From: Komagataella phaffii GS115
Lineage: Eukaryota; Ascomycota; Pichiomycetes; Pichiales; Pichiaceae
NCBI RefSeq assembly: GCF_000027005.1
Contig: NC_012963.1
Coordinates: 1,302,001 to 1,366,000 of the forward strand
Reading direction: 5' to 3'
Length of the DNA stretch: 64,000 nucleotides
Positions within the stretch are counted from its first letter, which is position 1; each line of letters opens with the position of its first letter. Made by a program: the position numbers and the translations under genes. Of the stretch, positions 26,227 to 35,161 are shown in pieces. The notes beneath the pieces are model-generated. The model was given only the letters and a program-made list of their open reading frames with translations. It was not told the DNA's origin and did no database searches.

Positions 26227-27629
26227 AAAGCAAGAAGAGTTAGGAACCACGGAGAGTCAGTAGATTAAGGTGCACAAACAAAGAAACTCCATAAATTACC
26301 TAGATGACCCAATGTATCTTCTCATCAAACCAAAACAAAAAAATCAATCGTACAGTTCGTCTTGGAGTAACTAGGTTTGGGGTTGTCTGAGATTACTCCC
26401 TCTGAATTGTTTTGAAACAGATCGGAATTTCAGAATAGTAGCCTCCACTTGCCAACAATTTGATAGTATACGAGTTTGAGAAATAATTCTTGTGAGCGTT
26501 TTGTTGTACGTTTGGAGCGCTTGGTTTCTTTTGAAATAAAGGCAAATCCCCAATCCCAACCGATCTATTTTAGCGGCATGGATAAACTACTTGTATGCTA
26601 TTATGCCAGTCCTTGTCCGTTCACTTTCAGGATGGCTGGAGGTAAAACCTTAGGATACGCAGTTTCAAGTTGGATAAATTTGGACCTGATTGATGACGAA
26701 AGCTGAAATAGTGGCAGGTAGCCCAGGTTTCTCACCACAATATACGCTACCACTTTGCTAACATAACCAATTTTACTGAGCAGAGTACTATGAGTATGCT
26801 TTGCGTCCATCAAGCTGTGCATGTGATAAATATGAAAACGCAATATCACTTTACAGGATAACAATCAAGAGGACATACTTCTACTTTTATTGTTTACGGC
26901 TAACTATCATCCTTGTTACTCTGTGAACATGAATATGTAGCACCGGCACCACATTTAGACTTTTTGCCTCTTTTAGGTTATATTAGTACCTGCTTTAGTG
27001 ATTTTCACCGGATTGACAGTTTTATATGCTTGAGGCTCATGCTGGTACCTCCCTTATTAACTAGGTCTTTCCTGATAAAACCATTCCAAATTGTGAGTAT
27101 GTTGCTATTGAAAACCTAGCTTAGTTGTTTGCTCCACCTGCAGAAATTTTTGCTTCAGTTGCTGGTCACCCGAAGCCTTTTTGAAGATTTAGTACGACAC
27201 AGTTTTATCAAGACGAGAATTGGAGGTCTTCTAGGTTTGGAGATCGACATGTCTTCGAATACCAAAGCCAAGCATTGCTGGGATTATAGAATGTTATGAG
27301 TCGCAAGGCCGCTACCATGATTCAGTATTGCGATCGGCTTTGAATCTAGCCATATTGGAGTGATTAAAATCAACCAGTCACAACCCCGATGGATATTGAA
27401 TCTCTGAATAGGGGCTTTACTATTGTCGGCGACGAGAACTGCAGGTAAACCATGTTTGTGTACTACAGGTACAACTTATAAATCCCGCCATAAAAGGATT
27501 ACGAGTGCACAGTATTAGACAAATGAAACGGGCATTATGATTAATATATGTATGATACAGAATAGTCTTCGATAGGCGAAAAAAAAATTAGTATACAGTT
27601 AGTGATCCATTTCGCTTGGTGTCAAGCTC
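26227..27629. other. 1.4 kb convergent intergenic region, no gene recognised
   Basis: It lies between two 3' ends, where yeast gaps are usually short. Only short frames occur: one from an ATG at 26578 gives 43 codons (MDKLLVCYYASPC...), and others lack ATG starts. Splice-like pieces (TTTCAG at 26630, GCTAAC near 26757) do not combine into a convincing protein. No tRNA, box C/D or snRNA signature was certain. It could hold a non-coding RNA or a decayed gene. Confidence 0.4.
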
Positions 27630-28268
27630 TTAAGCAAATGACACAGATTTGATAGGTTTTTTAATGTTCCGAGTAGTTAGTTTTTCATCAGCGTTTTCCT
27701 TCGCCTTTCTGGCAAGCTCTCTGGCGTTCCTTCTTCGAATAGCTCTTGCAGTATTGGCCTTCGATTTAATCTGTTGTTTCTTATCGTCCAATTTTTGCTT
27801 CTTAAGCTCCTCTTTTTTTTCAATTTCTTGTTTCTTTAACTCACGGATCTCTTCAATACGTTGTGATTTCTCTAATTTACTCTCGTTCAGCAAGTCCTTT
27901 TTGTCGTTGATTTGTTTGACAAGTCTGGTTAAAACGACAGAATCGTGATCGTCCACAAACTTCTTTCCCTTTTTACCTCGAGCTTTCGGAACAACACCAG
28001 GAACTATGGCTCTGTTTAATACAGGAATATGAAGTTCTTTTTCGGTATATTCTCTAAGTGGTTTTTTTTTTCCATACAACCGTACCGATCTTTGTTCTTT
28101 CTTAACTTCCAAGTGACTCTGTTTGTGAACCTTTGATTTCGCAGTTTTTTTTGGTTGAGACGCTAGCCGATTACGAGCTTCGGAGTCAGTAAAGACATCT
28201 GATTCAACAGATCTTCTAAAATTTTCCGGATTCTTCTTTTTAGCAGCTTGAGTCTTATTGCGAGGCAT
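27630..28268 (-). CDS. LOC1: 60S ribosome assembly / mRNA localisation protein Loc1
   Basis: 212 residues (yeast 204), strongly basic. Matches Loc1 throughout: FTDSEARNRLA, VKKEQRSVRLYGKKK, LHIPVLNRAIVPGV, RGKKGKKFVDDHDS, LEKSQRIEEIRELKKQEIE, a long charged helix and the C-terminal KSVSFA. Loc1 is a nucleolar RNA-binding protein needed for early 60S maturation, and in S. cerevisiae also for ASH1 mRNA localisation. The 120 bp upstream gap holds a GCGATG core (28310-28315, minus strand) beside an A-tract, reminiscent of the PAC element of ribosome-biogenesis genes but not a full match. Confidence 0.95.
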   Translation of the reverse strand: MPRNKTQAAKKKNPENFRRSVESDVFTDSEARNRLASQPKKTAKSKVHKQSHLEVKKEQRSVRLYGKKKPLREYTEKELHIPVLNRAIVPGVVPKARGKKGKKFVDDHDSVVLTRLVKQINDKKDLLNESKLEKSQRIEEIRELKKQEIEKKEELKKQKLDDKKQQIKSKANTARAIRRRNARELARKAKENADEKLTTRNIKKPIKSVSFA

Positions 28269-28388
28269 TGGTATTGCGGTAAAGGAGTCTATACTTAATT
28301 CCTTCTGGGCATCGCAAAAAAAAATATCACAAAAAAGTTCGCTACTACTTACCCTGCCACCAAACCTAGCACGGATCCAAGTGCTGGC

Positions 28389-29033
28389 CTAGTGTTCTTC
28401 GTATTTAGCTACAATCTTCTTGAATCGACGAATTGTGAAATACCCGTCAATGAAAGTCAGGAACCACCATTCTAATTTGTAGTCGAACGACACTCGGTAC
28501 TTTTTCAGCAAGGGGTTCAATACTAACTGAATTTCAAGTAAATGGATCAAAATTGTGCAAATCAAAATGGATTTAGTGCTGGCAGCTAAGAACGAAACGA
28601 GTGCAGTTGGACAATGTAGAGCAGGTAAAATACCATGAAATAGTGTAGTTGGAATGAAAAATCCCGTTAACAGAATGAGTAGAACCCCTAAGATAGTGAA
28701 ATCGCCCAATGATGCTGGGTATCCAATCTCCGCTACTTGAAAGTGAGAAAATCCTCTCTTGGAGGCGCAATACTTGGCCATCTCGGTTAATCTAATTCTT
28801 GCCTCACTGAGATCCTTCATCGGAGGATCGATTGGAATTGGTTTTATTATGGGAAACTCAATGTCAAAATGGTTAAAACTTAGAGTTATATTGTCCAACT
28901 CAATGTCTTTCATAGTAATATTAGCGATCTTATCATCAATTGCAATGTTTCCGTAAACAGATAAATAGTCTTCGAGGGCAATTTTATGATCTTTGTTCAT
29001 ATGTGCAACGATTCTTGCCTGTACTTCTGCCAT
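28389..29033 (-). CDS. DUF2470-domain membrane protein
   Basis: 214 residues. The N-terminal ~90 form a DUF2470 domain (RIVAHMNKDHKIALEDYL, ITLSFNHFDIEFPI), related to the C-terminal domain of HugZ-type heme-binding / pyridoxamine-phosphate-oxidase-like proteins. It is followed by three or four hydrophobic segments and a basic tail (DGYFTIRRFKKIVAKYEEH). The His in AHMNKDH is conserved in the family. Fungal members have no assigned function that I know of. The start fits the domain boundary. A TACTAAC lies upstream at 29086-29092 (minus), but no donor pairs with it. Confidence 0.75.
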   Translation of the reverse strand: MAEVQARIVAHMNKDHKIALEDYLSVYGNIAIDDKIANITMKDIELDNITLSFNHFDIEFPIIKPIPIDPPMKDLSEARIRLTEMAKYCASKRGFSHFQVAEIGYPASLGDFTILGVLLILLTGFFIPTTLFHGILPALHCPTALVSFLAASTKSILICTILIHLLEIQLVLNPLLKKYRVSFDYKLEWWFLTFIDGYFTIRRFKKIVAKYEEH

Positions 29034-29236
29034 CCTTACTTGATATCAAAAGTCGTGTTTTGATACTTGTTCATTTTCCATAATAGTTAGTATCCAAGTT
29101 CGAGGATAGAAATGAATGATTTGCCTGTATTCGGTTTTTGTTCTCATCATAAATCGCTAAAAGATAATTGAACTGAATCGAGGGATTTTTCCTGATAAAA
29201 GATTTATAAGCTAGCGACACAGTTACCTCAAGTAGC

Positions 29237-30274
29237 ATGTCAGATTTACCAGCAACCTGCAATAATTGCTTGGGTGAGAATCCCTACATCGAAATGATCC
29301 AGGAAAAAGATGGTCGTGAATGCAAAATATGTACTCGAGCCTTTACCAGTTTTCTTTGGTACCCGAAGATTGGCACTTCAATTTTCAGGCGAACTGATAT
29401 CTGTTTAACTTGTGCAAGAGCCCGAAATGCCTGCCAATCTTGTTTACTAGACTTGAAATTCGAAATCAATCCTGACATGAGGGATGAGATTCTTGGAACT
29501 AACAAACACCTAATGGAATTTTCGCCTTCCACTATAGCAGCTAACAATAGCAAAATTTCAAAAATCTATAAAGCTAACCAGCTGGAACGGAATTTTCAGG
29601 ATGAAGATTCTGGAAATCTGCCGAGACATATTTCACCAGAACCAAAGGTTCCACAAATACTTGAAACAGCTGAAGAGACTGTTCTAAGGTTGACTAGTTC
29701 AAATGTCTCTCAAAAAGCGCTTTCATCTACCAGCAAGAGTAATGACAGAAAACATCTGTCGACGAAAGAATTGTTGAAGCTTTTAAATAAGCTTCCTTTT
29801 AACGGAGATTTGACTATCCCAGATGATCCTGATATAAAGTCTATGTTTCTGTTTGGAATAACAGATGAACTGTCTAATTTTAGAGTGCAAGAATACTTCA
29901 AAGAACAATTTAATTCCACATTAGAGGCAACAATTTTAAATCACCGTGCTCGGTGTGGATTTGTTGTATTCGAGAGTCGTAATTCTGCAGAGGCCGTTGC
30001 AGAATCTATACTAGCTGGCAAACTTCCTGAAGGCCCTAGCTTGATTGTAATTGATAGAGTTCCACTCCGAGTCGCTTGGGGAAGAGTCTGCAACCTCGGG
30101 CTGAATAATAAGGATCAGGCAAGGCTGGCTCAATTGGTAAAGAAGCAGTTGTCGATTCTTTGTAAGAACACTCAAATTCCCAAGTCATCGAACAAAATTA
30201 CCCCCACGAATCCGGTGACTACGACAGTGTCAAATCCCTTTGCTAAGCTCACTTTTTCTGGTAACGAGCTATAA
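29237..30274 (+). CDS. ECM2: Spliceosome factor Ecm2/Slt11 (Cwf5/RBM22 family)
   Basis: 345 residues. The N-terminus has the family's zinc-binding pattern: CNNCLGENPYIEM, GRECKICTRAFTSFLWYP, CLTCARARNACQSCLLDL. After a disordered stretch, an RRM-like fold runs from about 200 to 280 (SMFLFGITDELS, CGFVVFESRNSAEAVAE, LRVAWGR). Ecm2 belongs to the Prp19-associated group that stabilises U2/U6 helix II and the U6 internal loop in the catalytic spliceosome. S. cerevisiae Ecm2 is about 364 residues. ATG at 29237. Confidence 0.92.
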   Translation: MSDLPATCNNCLGENPYIEMIQEKDGRECKICTRAFTSFLWYPKIGTSIFRRTDICLTCARARNACQSCLLDLKFEINPDMRDEILGTNKHLMEFSPSTIAANNSKISKIYKANQLERNFQDEDSGNLPRHISPEPKVPQILETAEETVLRLTSSNVSQKALSSTSKSNDRKHLSTKELLKLLNKLPFNGDLTIPDDPDIKSMFLFGITDELSNFRVQEYFKEQFNSTLEATILNHRARCGFVVFESRNSAEAVAESILAGKLPEGPSLIVIDRVPLRVAWGRVCNLGLNNKDQARLAQLVKKQLSILCKNTQIPKSSNKITPTNPVTTTVSNPFAKLTFSGNEL

Positions 30275-30313
30275 TTGAAATATGTAACTCTCACGTGATC
30301 AGTCAAAGACGCC

Positions 30314-30361
30314 ATGAAAATGGTACCTACCAAAATAGAAAGGAAATTGTCAAATTTCTGA
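30314..30361 (+). other. Possible upstream ORF of the EVE-domain gene
   Basis: An ATG at 30314 opens a 15-codon frame (MKMVPTKIERKLSNF) ending at TGA 30359-30361, two bases before the main ATG at 30364. If transcription starts before 30314 this would be translated first. The whole gap from the ECM2 stop is only 89 bp, so the start site decides whether it matters. Confidence 0.4.
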
Positions 30362-30363
30362 AA

Positions 30364-31005
30364 ATGTCTTCAGGCCGAAAAGTGAGGAAGAATAAACGAA
30401 ACAAAGGGCCTTCAAGAAGACATACTAGAGATGAGGAGCATTTATCAGGAAGCGAAACGCGCTATTGGCTCATAAAATCTGAGCCTCATAGTCGGATTGA
30501 TGGTCGTACAGGGAGAGATCTCAAGTTCTCTCTCGAAGATTTATCACTCGTAGACTCAGAGCCTTGGGATGGAGTAAGGAACCATGAAGCAAAAAGAAAC
30601 ATGCTTGACATGTCTCCAGGAGACGTTTGCTTATTCTATCATTCAAATTGTCCCACACCTGGGATTGTTGGGTTAGCTGAAGTGGTCTGCTATGCCCATC
30701 CTGACGAATCTCAGTTTGACCGTGCCAGTCCGTATTTCGCTAGCAAGTCAACGAGATCCAATCCCCACTGGTGGTGTGTGGATGTCAAATTTAAGCGCCG
30801 CTTTCGTGCTAAGGTGACACTTCGAAGCTTGAAAGCAGACAAGAATCTACAACATATGGTCCTGGTGCGTCGTTCCAGATTAAGTGTAACTCCTGTAACC
30901 TCGTCTGAATATTCTTATATCATTGAACTAGAGAAGAGTTTGCCAGATACAGACGATATTGATTGCCAACCTAGACTTAATGTTTCAAAAACCCATGAAG
31001 TATAA
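30364..31005 (+). CDS. EVE-domain protein (THYN1-like)
   Basis: 213 residues from the ATG at 30364; the frame continues upstream only to a GTG. After a basic N-terminus (GRKVRKNKRNKGPSRRH) comes an EVE domain: RYWLIKSEPHSRI, FSLEDL, WDGVRNHEAKRNM, GDVCLFYHSNC, GIVGLAEVV and NPHWWCVDVKF. EVE belongs to the PUA/YTH-like group; its pocket binds modified bases, and human THYN1 is the eukaryotic type member. The substrate in yeast is unknown, and S. cerevisiae seems to lack the gene. The basic tail fits a nuclear, nucleic-acid-binding role. It lies directly after ECM2 on the same strand. Confidence 0.88.
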   Translation: MSSGRKVRKNKRNKGPSRRHTRDEEHLSGSETRYWLIKSEPHSRIDGRTGRDLKFSLEDLSLVDSEPWDGVRNHEAKRNMLDMSPGDVCLFYHSNCPTPGIVGLAEVVCYAHPDESQFDRASPYFASKSTRSNPHWWCVDVKFKRRFRAKVTLRSLKADKNLQHMVLVRRSRLSVTPVTSSEYSYIIELEKSLPDTDDIDCQPRLNVSKTHEV

Positions 31006-31227
31006 ACAGATTTCGCGTGTTGCCTCGTCTCGGTTAACCTAACGAATGAGTTAACACTCGCCCCACACATTTTTCACTATTCGGTGTAACTGAGGGGTCC
31101 CAGGCCGGCTACGGCTGGAATTGGTGCTTTCTAGAACAAATGCTTAAACTTAATCGGATTAAATTAGCTCTATTTAAAGAGATCGTTGGAAGAAGGATCC
31201 GTAGGAATTGGAGAAAGAATAAGACAC

Positions 31228-32064
31228 ATGACAGACAGGGCCACTCAGAATTCAATAAATACAAACCAGAACTCAAACTCAAGCTTCAACCAAGACGTTG
31301 AGAAGGGCGATGTTGAAGCCCAGGGCGCTCCAGCCCAGCCGACATTCACCAATTCAACGTTTCGTCACGATGATCAGAATATCTATATCAACGATACTGC
31401 CATTCCAAAAGAAGAGTTCATGTACGCTTTTGGGGGTACCTTAACCACTGGTCGTCAGTCTGTGCATCGCAGCTTTGGCAACCCTGTACCCGCTGGACTT
31501 GCAGGATTCTCCTTAGGAACTTTTGCCCTGGGTCTAATTCTTCTTCAGGCCAGAGGCGTAACGGACGTTAGCATTCTCATTGGAATGTTCCTTTTTGTTT
31601 CAGGAGTAGTTGAAATAATTGCTGGTATTTGGTGTATCGTGGTGGAAAATACCTGGGCCAGTGTAGTATTTCTGGGCTATGGTTCTTTCTGGCTTGGATA
31701 TGCTGCAATTGTAACTCCGGCATTTGGTGTTGCTGCTGCCTATGAAACAGCTGAAGATTTCAACAATGCCGTTGGAATGTACCTATGCCCTTGGGCAGTC
31801 TTCAGTTTTATTCTCTGGAGTTGTACTTGGAAATCGACCTGGCCGCTCACCGCCTTAGTCTTCTGCATTTTTATGATATTTCTAGTATTGACAATTGGGT
31901 ATTTTGTTAGCTCGGTGCCAACAATTAAAGCTGGAGGAGTCTTTTGTTTCGTGGGTAGTCTCTTGGGATTTTACAACATGTATGCAGGTTTGGCTAATCC
32001 AACCAACAGTTATGTTGTTGTCCATCCTCTATTCATGCCTAATGCAGCCAAGCCAGCTAGTTAA
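31228..32064 (+). CDS. ATO-family (GPR1/FUN34/YaaH) acetate/ammonium transporter, paralogue 1
   Basis: 278 residues from the ATG at 31228. Six hydrophobic helices follow a hydrophilic N-terminus. The family signature region is FGNPVPAGLAGFSLGTF (usual NPxPLGL, here Ala for Leu), then ARGVTD, GIWCIVVENTWAS, FLGYGSFWLGYA, and the late motif IKAGGVFCFVGSLLGFYNMYAG. Family members (yeast Ady2/Ato2, Yarrowia Gpr1) carry acetate or mediate ammonium export at the plasma membrane. It is one of a tandem pair with 32493-33278; the membrane parts are nearly alike and the N-terminal tails differ. Confidence 0.92.
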   Translation: MTDRATQNSINTNQNSNSSFNQDVEKGDVEAQGAPAQPTFTNSTFRHDDQNIYINDTAIPKEEFMYAFGGTLTTGRQSVHRSFGNPVPAGLAGFSLGTFALGLILLQARGVTDVSILIGMFLFVSGVVEIIAGIWCIVVENTWASVVFLGYGSFWLGYAAIVTPAFGVAAAYETAEDFNNAVGMYLCPWAVFSFILWSCTWKSTWPLTALVFCIFMIFLVLTIGYFVSSVPTIKAGGVFCFVGSLLGFYNMYAGLANPTNSYVVVHPLFMPNAAKPAS

Positions 32065-32492
32065 GTAGTTTATTTACTTGAGGAAATCCAACAACTTAGT
32101 TAACAGTTAACGTGTTTTTTTTTTCTCGGACTCCTTATGGAGCCGCACCCCCGGTGTGAAACCCCATCCCACATATGATCTCCCCCCGCACATGAAGGAC
32201 TTAACAAGTCAGCCACCCCCTCCTCCGCACCCTCAGTTATACGAAAATGGTAAGGAGGAATTACGTTTTCTCGGACTCCTAACACCCCTGACACCCTATT
32301 TTAGATGTCCCTCTAAACCCCTCCTCAGCTTGCAGCACCCCATGATAGTTTTCAGTTCATTTTCGTAGGTTAGTGACCATTTTCCTTGCAATATATATTG
32401 AAACGATTTCTTCCCTTAGCCATATTTCATTTCTCGTTTACCACCTACAGAGAGTTTTATATCAGCAGTTTGAAGTTTTGTTCCTTGTTCTA
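32065..32492. promoter_or_regulatory. Promoter region between the two ATO paralogues
   Basis: 428 bp with unusual C-rich stretches on the plus strand (cacccccggtg, ccccccgcac, ccaccccctcctccgc). An exact 15-base direct repeat, TTTTCTCGGACTCCT, occurs at 32121-32135 and 32266-32280, starts 145 bp apart. TATATAT at 32392-32398 lies about 95 bp before the second ATG. C-rich CYCC-type sites are what Adr1/Mxr1-like zinc-finger activators bind, which would fit carbon-source control; this is inference. Confidence 0.5.
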
Positions 32493-33278
32493 ATGTCTCA
32501 ATCTCAATCAATTTCAGATCTTGCCCCAGATGTCGAAAAGGGCAACCCAATCGAACAAATACCAACCACATCAACTTTCCGTCACGATGATCAAAATATC
32601 TACATCAACGATACTGCTATCCCAAAAGAAGAGTTCATGTACGCTTTTGGGGGTACATTGACTACTGGTCGTCAATCTGTGCATCGTAGTTTTGGTAATC
32701 CTGTCCCTGCTGGTTTGGCGGCTTTTTCTTTGGGTACATTTTCACTAGGGCTTATCCTTCTGCAGGCCAGAGGTGTGACAGATCCAACGATACTTGTGGG
32801 ATTGTTTTTATTTGTTGCAGGGCTTGTGGAAATTATTGCAGGTATATGGTGCATTGTCGTGGAGAATACTTGGGCCAGTGTAGTTTTCTTGGGATACGGT
32901 TCTTTTTGGATAGCTTATGGATGCATCGTGACCCCCGGATTGGGACTTGCTGCGGCCTACGATACAGTTGAAGACTTCAATAATGCTGTGGCAATGTTTT
33001 TATGTCCATGGACCGTACTGACTTTCATCCTTTGGAGTTGTACCTGGAAATCCACTTGGCCACTGACCGCCCTGGTTTTCGTGGTGTTCCTATTGTTCTT
33101 AGTACTGACGATTGGATACTACACCAGCTCAGCTGGTACTATCAAGGCTGGTGGAGCTGTATCGTTTGTTGGAAGTATACTTGGTTTTTACAATATGTAT
33201 GCTGGAATTGCAGACTCTACAAACAGTTACTTGGTTGTCAAACCATTGTTTATGCCTCATGCAGCAACTCCGAACTAG
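32493..33278 (+). CDS. ATO-family acetate/ammonium transporter, paralogue 2
   Basis: 261 residues from the ATG at 32493; the frame is open further upstream, but MSQSQSISDLAPDVEKGN matches the hydrophilic start expected. From TFRHDDQNIYINDTAIPK onward it is very close to paralogue 1, including GNPVPAGLAAFSLGTFSLG, GIWCIVVENTWAS and GSILGFYNMYAG. The shorter N-terminal tail and scattered helix substitutions show it is not a fresh copy. Tandem duplication with separate promoters suggests different expression or substrate preference for acetate and ammonium. Confidence 0.92.
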   Translation: MSQSQSISDLAPDVEKGNPIEQIPTTSTFRHDDQNIYINDTAIPKEEFMYAFGGTLTTGRQSVHRSFGNPVPAGLAAFSLGTFSLGLILLQARGVTDPTILVGLFLFVAGLVEIIAGIWCIVVENTWASVVFLGYGSFWIAYGCIVTPGLGLAAAYDTVEDFNNAVAMFLCPWTVLTFILWSCTWKSTWPLTALVFVVFLLFLVLTIGYYTSSAGTIKAGGAVSFVGSILGFYNMYAGIADSTNSYLVVKPLFMPHAATPN

Positions 33279-33355
33279 TATGAATGCACCAATCGTATAA
33301 AGTTTGACTCGACGTCACGATCTCTATTTTCAATTAATCTGATTAAATGTATAAC

Positions 33356-34714
33356 TCAAATTCCAGTTTTATAGCTGTATTCACTTAGCTGAGGCTCGTA
33401 ATCACTTTGTGCAGGTTCGTTTGACAGTTCCGATTCAAATGCCATGAAGTATGCAGACACGGCTTCGCTAAACCAGAATCCACCATCCCACTGAATATAA
33501 GCCAAATGACCACCTAAATCTGAGGCCGCTAGATATAGATATGGGTTTGCTTTAACTTCATCCACTGGTAAATTACACGATACTACCGGATCATCTAAGG
33601 AGTTCAGCAGTACTGTTGGAGTGTAAATATTTACTAGCTTGGTTAAGGGAGATCCAGCTTGATAGTAATATTTTGGACTTGCAAATCCATACGCTGGGGC
33701 AGTATATTTTCGATCAAAGTCGACGATTCTCCGTACCAAGTAATCTTTGGACTTCTTTTCGTATGAGAATACTTCCGGTTTATCACGGTTTAGAATTGGG
33801 AAGTTAACTTTTACCAAATTTGACAAGAATGAAGCCACTGCAGGATCGAATAGATACTTTCCAGAGTAACTGTGGTTCAAATGATAATGGGAGTCCAGGA
33901 GGTCTACAGGTGCTCCGATAGTGACCGCACTTTTGATGAAGCTCTTCTTTCCTTCCTCGCCAAGATAATTGAGAACCAGTGCAGACCCTAAAGAAAATCC
34001 CAAAAGATAGATAGGCTTGTTGGGTATTTTCTTATGTAGCTCATCAATAAAGTAACGGAGATCATCTGTTTCGACGGCCGAGTAAAGTCTTCCTGTTGAC
34101 AATTTAGAGCGACAACATCCACGAGAGTTGAGTGTCACAACATTAAAACCAGCTTGATGAAGATGCTGGCTCACATCTCGTATTCCCGGTTCGTGCGAGC
34201 CACCGGCCAATCCGTGAATAATTACAACAATTGATCCAGAGTTTGAGGCCCAGTCAGCTTCCAGGTCTTGTTCTTCTTGCACTGTTAGGAATCTAGTCCG
34301 CGGATGCAATCGAGGCCATCCTTCAGGTAAAGTCTGATTGTATAAATAATTCCATTCATCGATTTCTGTTGGTGGATCAACTACAAAATCCGCAGTCGCT
34401 TGACCAAGATGTAAATGTGGATACTCATGATTTGCCTCAGGATATCGAACCATGCATCTTCCATAGTATATTTGAAATTCTTTACTATAGTCAGCTTTGG
34501 ACGCGTATAAAGTCTGGAGAGCGCCATTGAACAGAAAAGGGTGAAGGTTGAATTTGTAGCCATCGCTGAGTTCAGGTACTAAAGTCTTAATAAATGTAGA
34601 AAAAGGAATGACATTCAAAGGTGCAAAGTCGTTCTTGCCAGACTTCAGCTTGAGTGCCACCGATTTATCGCTGTAGGTAGCATGAATCTGATTATGGAAC
34701 CCCCAAGATGGCAT
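33356..34714 (-). CDS. Alpha/beta hydrolase of the YheT/Eht1-Eeb1 family
   Basis: 452 residues. Oxyanion region VVIIHGLAGGSHEP, nucleophile elbow LLGFSLGSALVLNYLGE (GxSxG), catalytic Asp in NSLDDPVV and His in LGGHLAYIQWDGG. This is the family of yeast Eht1, Eeb1 and YMR210W, which make and cleave medium-chain fatty-acid ethyl esters by acyl-CoA:ethanol transfer. The length agrees (about 450). Which of the three it corresponds to cannot be decided by eye. It is convergent with ATO paralogue 2, 77 bp between stops. Confidence 0.9.
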   Translation of the reverse strand: MPSWGFHNQIHATYSDKSVALKLKSGKNDFAPLNVIPFSTFIKTLVPELSDGYKFNLHPFLFNGALQTLYASKADYSKEFQIYYGRCMVRYPEANHEYPHLHLGQATADFVVDPPTEIDEWNYLYNQTLPEGWPRLHPRTRFLTVQEEQDLEADWASNSGSIVVIIHGLAGGSHEPGIRDVSQHLHQAGFNVVTLNSRGCCRSKLSTGRLYSAVETDDLRYFIDELHKKIPNKPIYLLGFSLGSALVLNYLGEEGKKSFIKSAVTIGAPVDLLDSHYHLNHSYSGKYLFDPAVASFLSNLVKVNFPILNRDKPEVFSYEKKSKDYLVRRIVDFDRKYTAPAYGFASPKYYYQAGSPLTKLVNIYTPTVLLNSLDDPVVSCNLPVDEVKANPYLYLAASDLGGHLAYIQWDGGFWFSEAVSAYFMAFESELSNEPAQSDYEPQLSEYSYKTGI

Positions 34715-35161
34715 GTAGGTGTAATTTTTCGAAGAAAAGAAATCTAACGATTCGTCAATAAGGAAATGAAAAACGTTGTCCGAACCGAACAGAATTGAAC
34801 CTTTATTGCCGCAACCAATTTATTTATCTGAAAATGTAAATATTGAAATTTCTACACGATTAACACTAATTATAGGTGTTCTCTCTAATGGTACTACACC
34901 TGGAGTGGTTGTTCACAATGAATTCCTCCATTGCTTAAGAAATGAATTGAGCCCATAGATGGTCCCTCCCACACCACAGGTTGGCATGATTCTCATTTTC
35001 ACATGCACAATTTTTTGTTGTGCAAACTAAGCTAACTTGACTCCATCCTTACACCATATTGCCTTGAATGTTGGCGCCCCTATTGATTTTTGGTTTCACT
35101 TGCCATCTCATATAACCCTAGGACTTGAATATTCCTGTTCTAAACCCCCCCAAAGCTCCTA
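34715..35161. other. Divergent intergenic region, hydrolase/CHO1
   Basis: 447 bp between two starts. It contains the inositol/choline element described separately and a six-base stem hairpin (GCACAA ... TTGTGC, 35005-35023). The 60-codon frame at 34776 begins at TTG and is not a gene. Confidence 0.5.
34996..35006 (-). promoter_or_regulatory. Inositol/choline response element (UASINO) of CHO1
   Basis: TTTTCACATGC matches the full ICRE consensus WYTTCAYRTGS (core CATGTG on the minus strand) about 155 bp before the CHO1 ATG. In S. cerevisiae Ino2/Ino4 bind this element before CHO1 and other phospholipid genes. Confidence 0.65.

Noticed and set aside
29071..29262. 63-codon minus-strand ORF and a TACTAAC at 29086-29092
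   Set aside because: Overlaps the ECM2 start on the other strand, no domain, and no donor that would splice into the DUF2470 gene, which already has a natural start.
34776..34958. 60-codon plus-strand frame before CHO1
   Set aside because: Starts at TTG, no homology, lies in a divergent promoter.
35005..35023. GCACAA/TTGTGC hairpin before CHO1
   Set aside because: Six-base stem with a T loop; too common in AT-rich DNA to assign a function.
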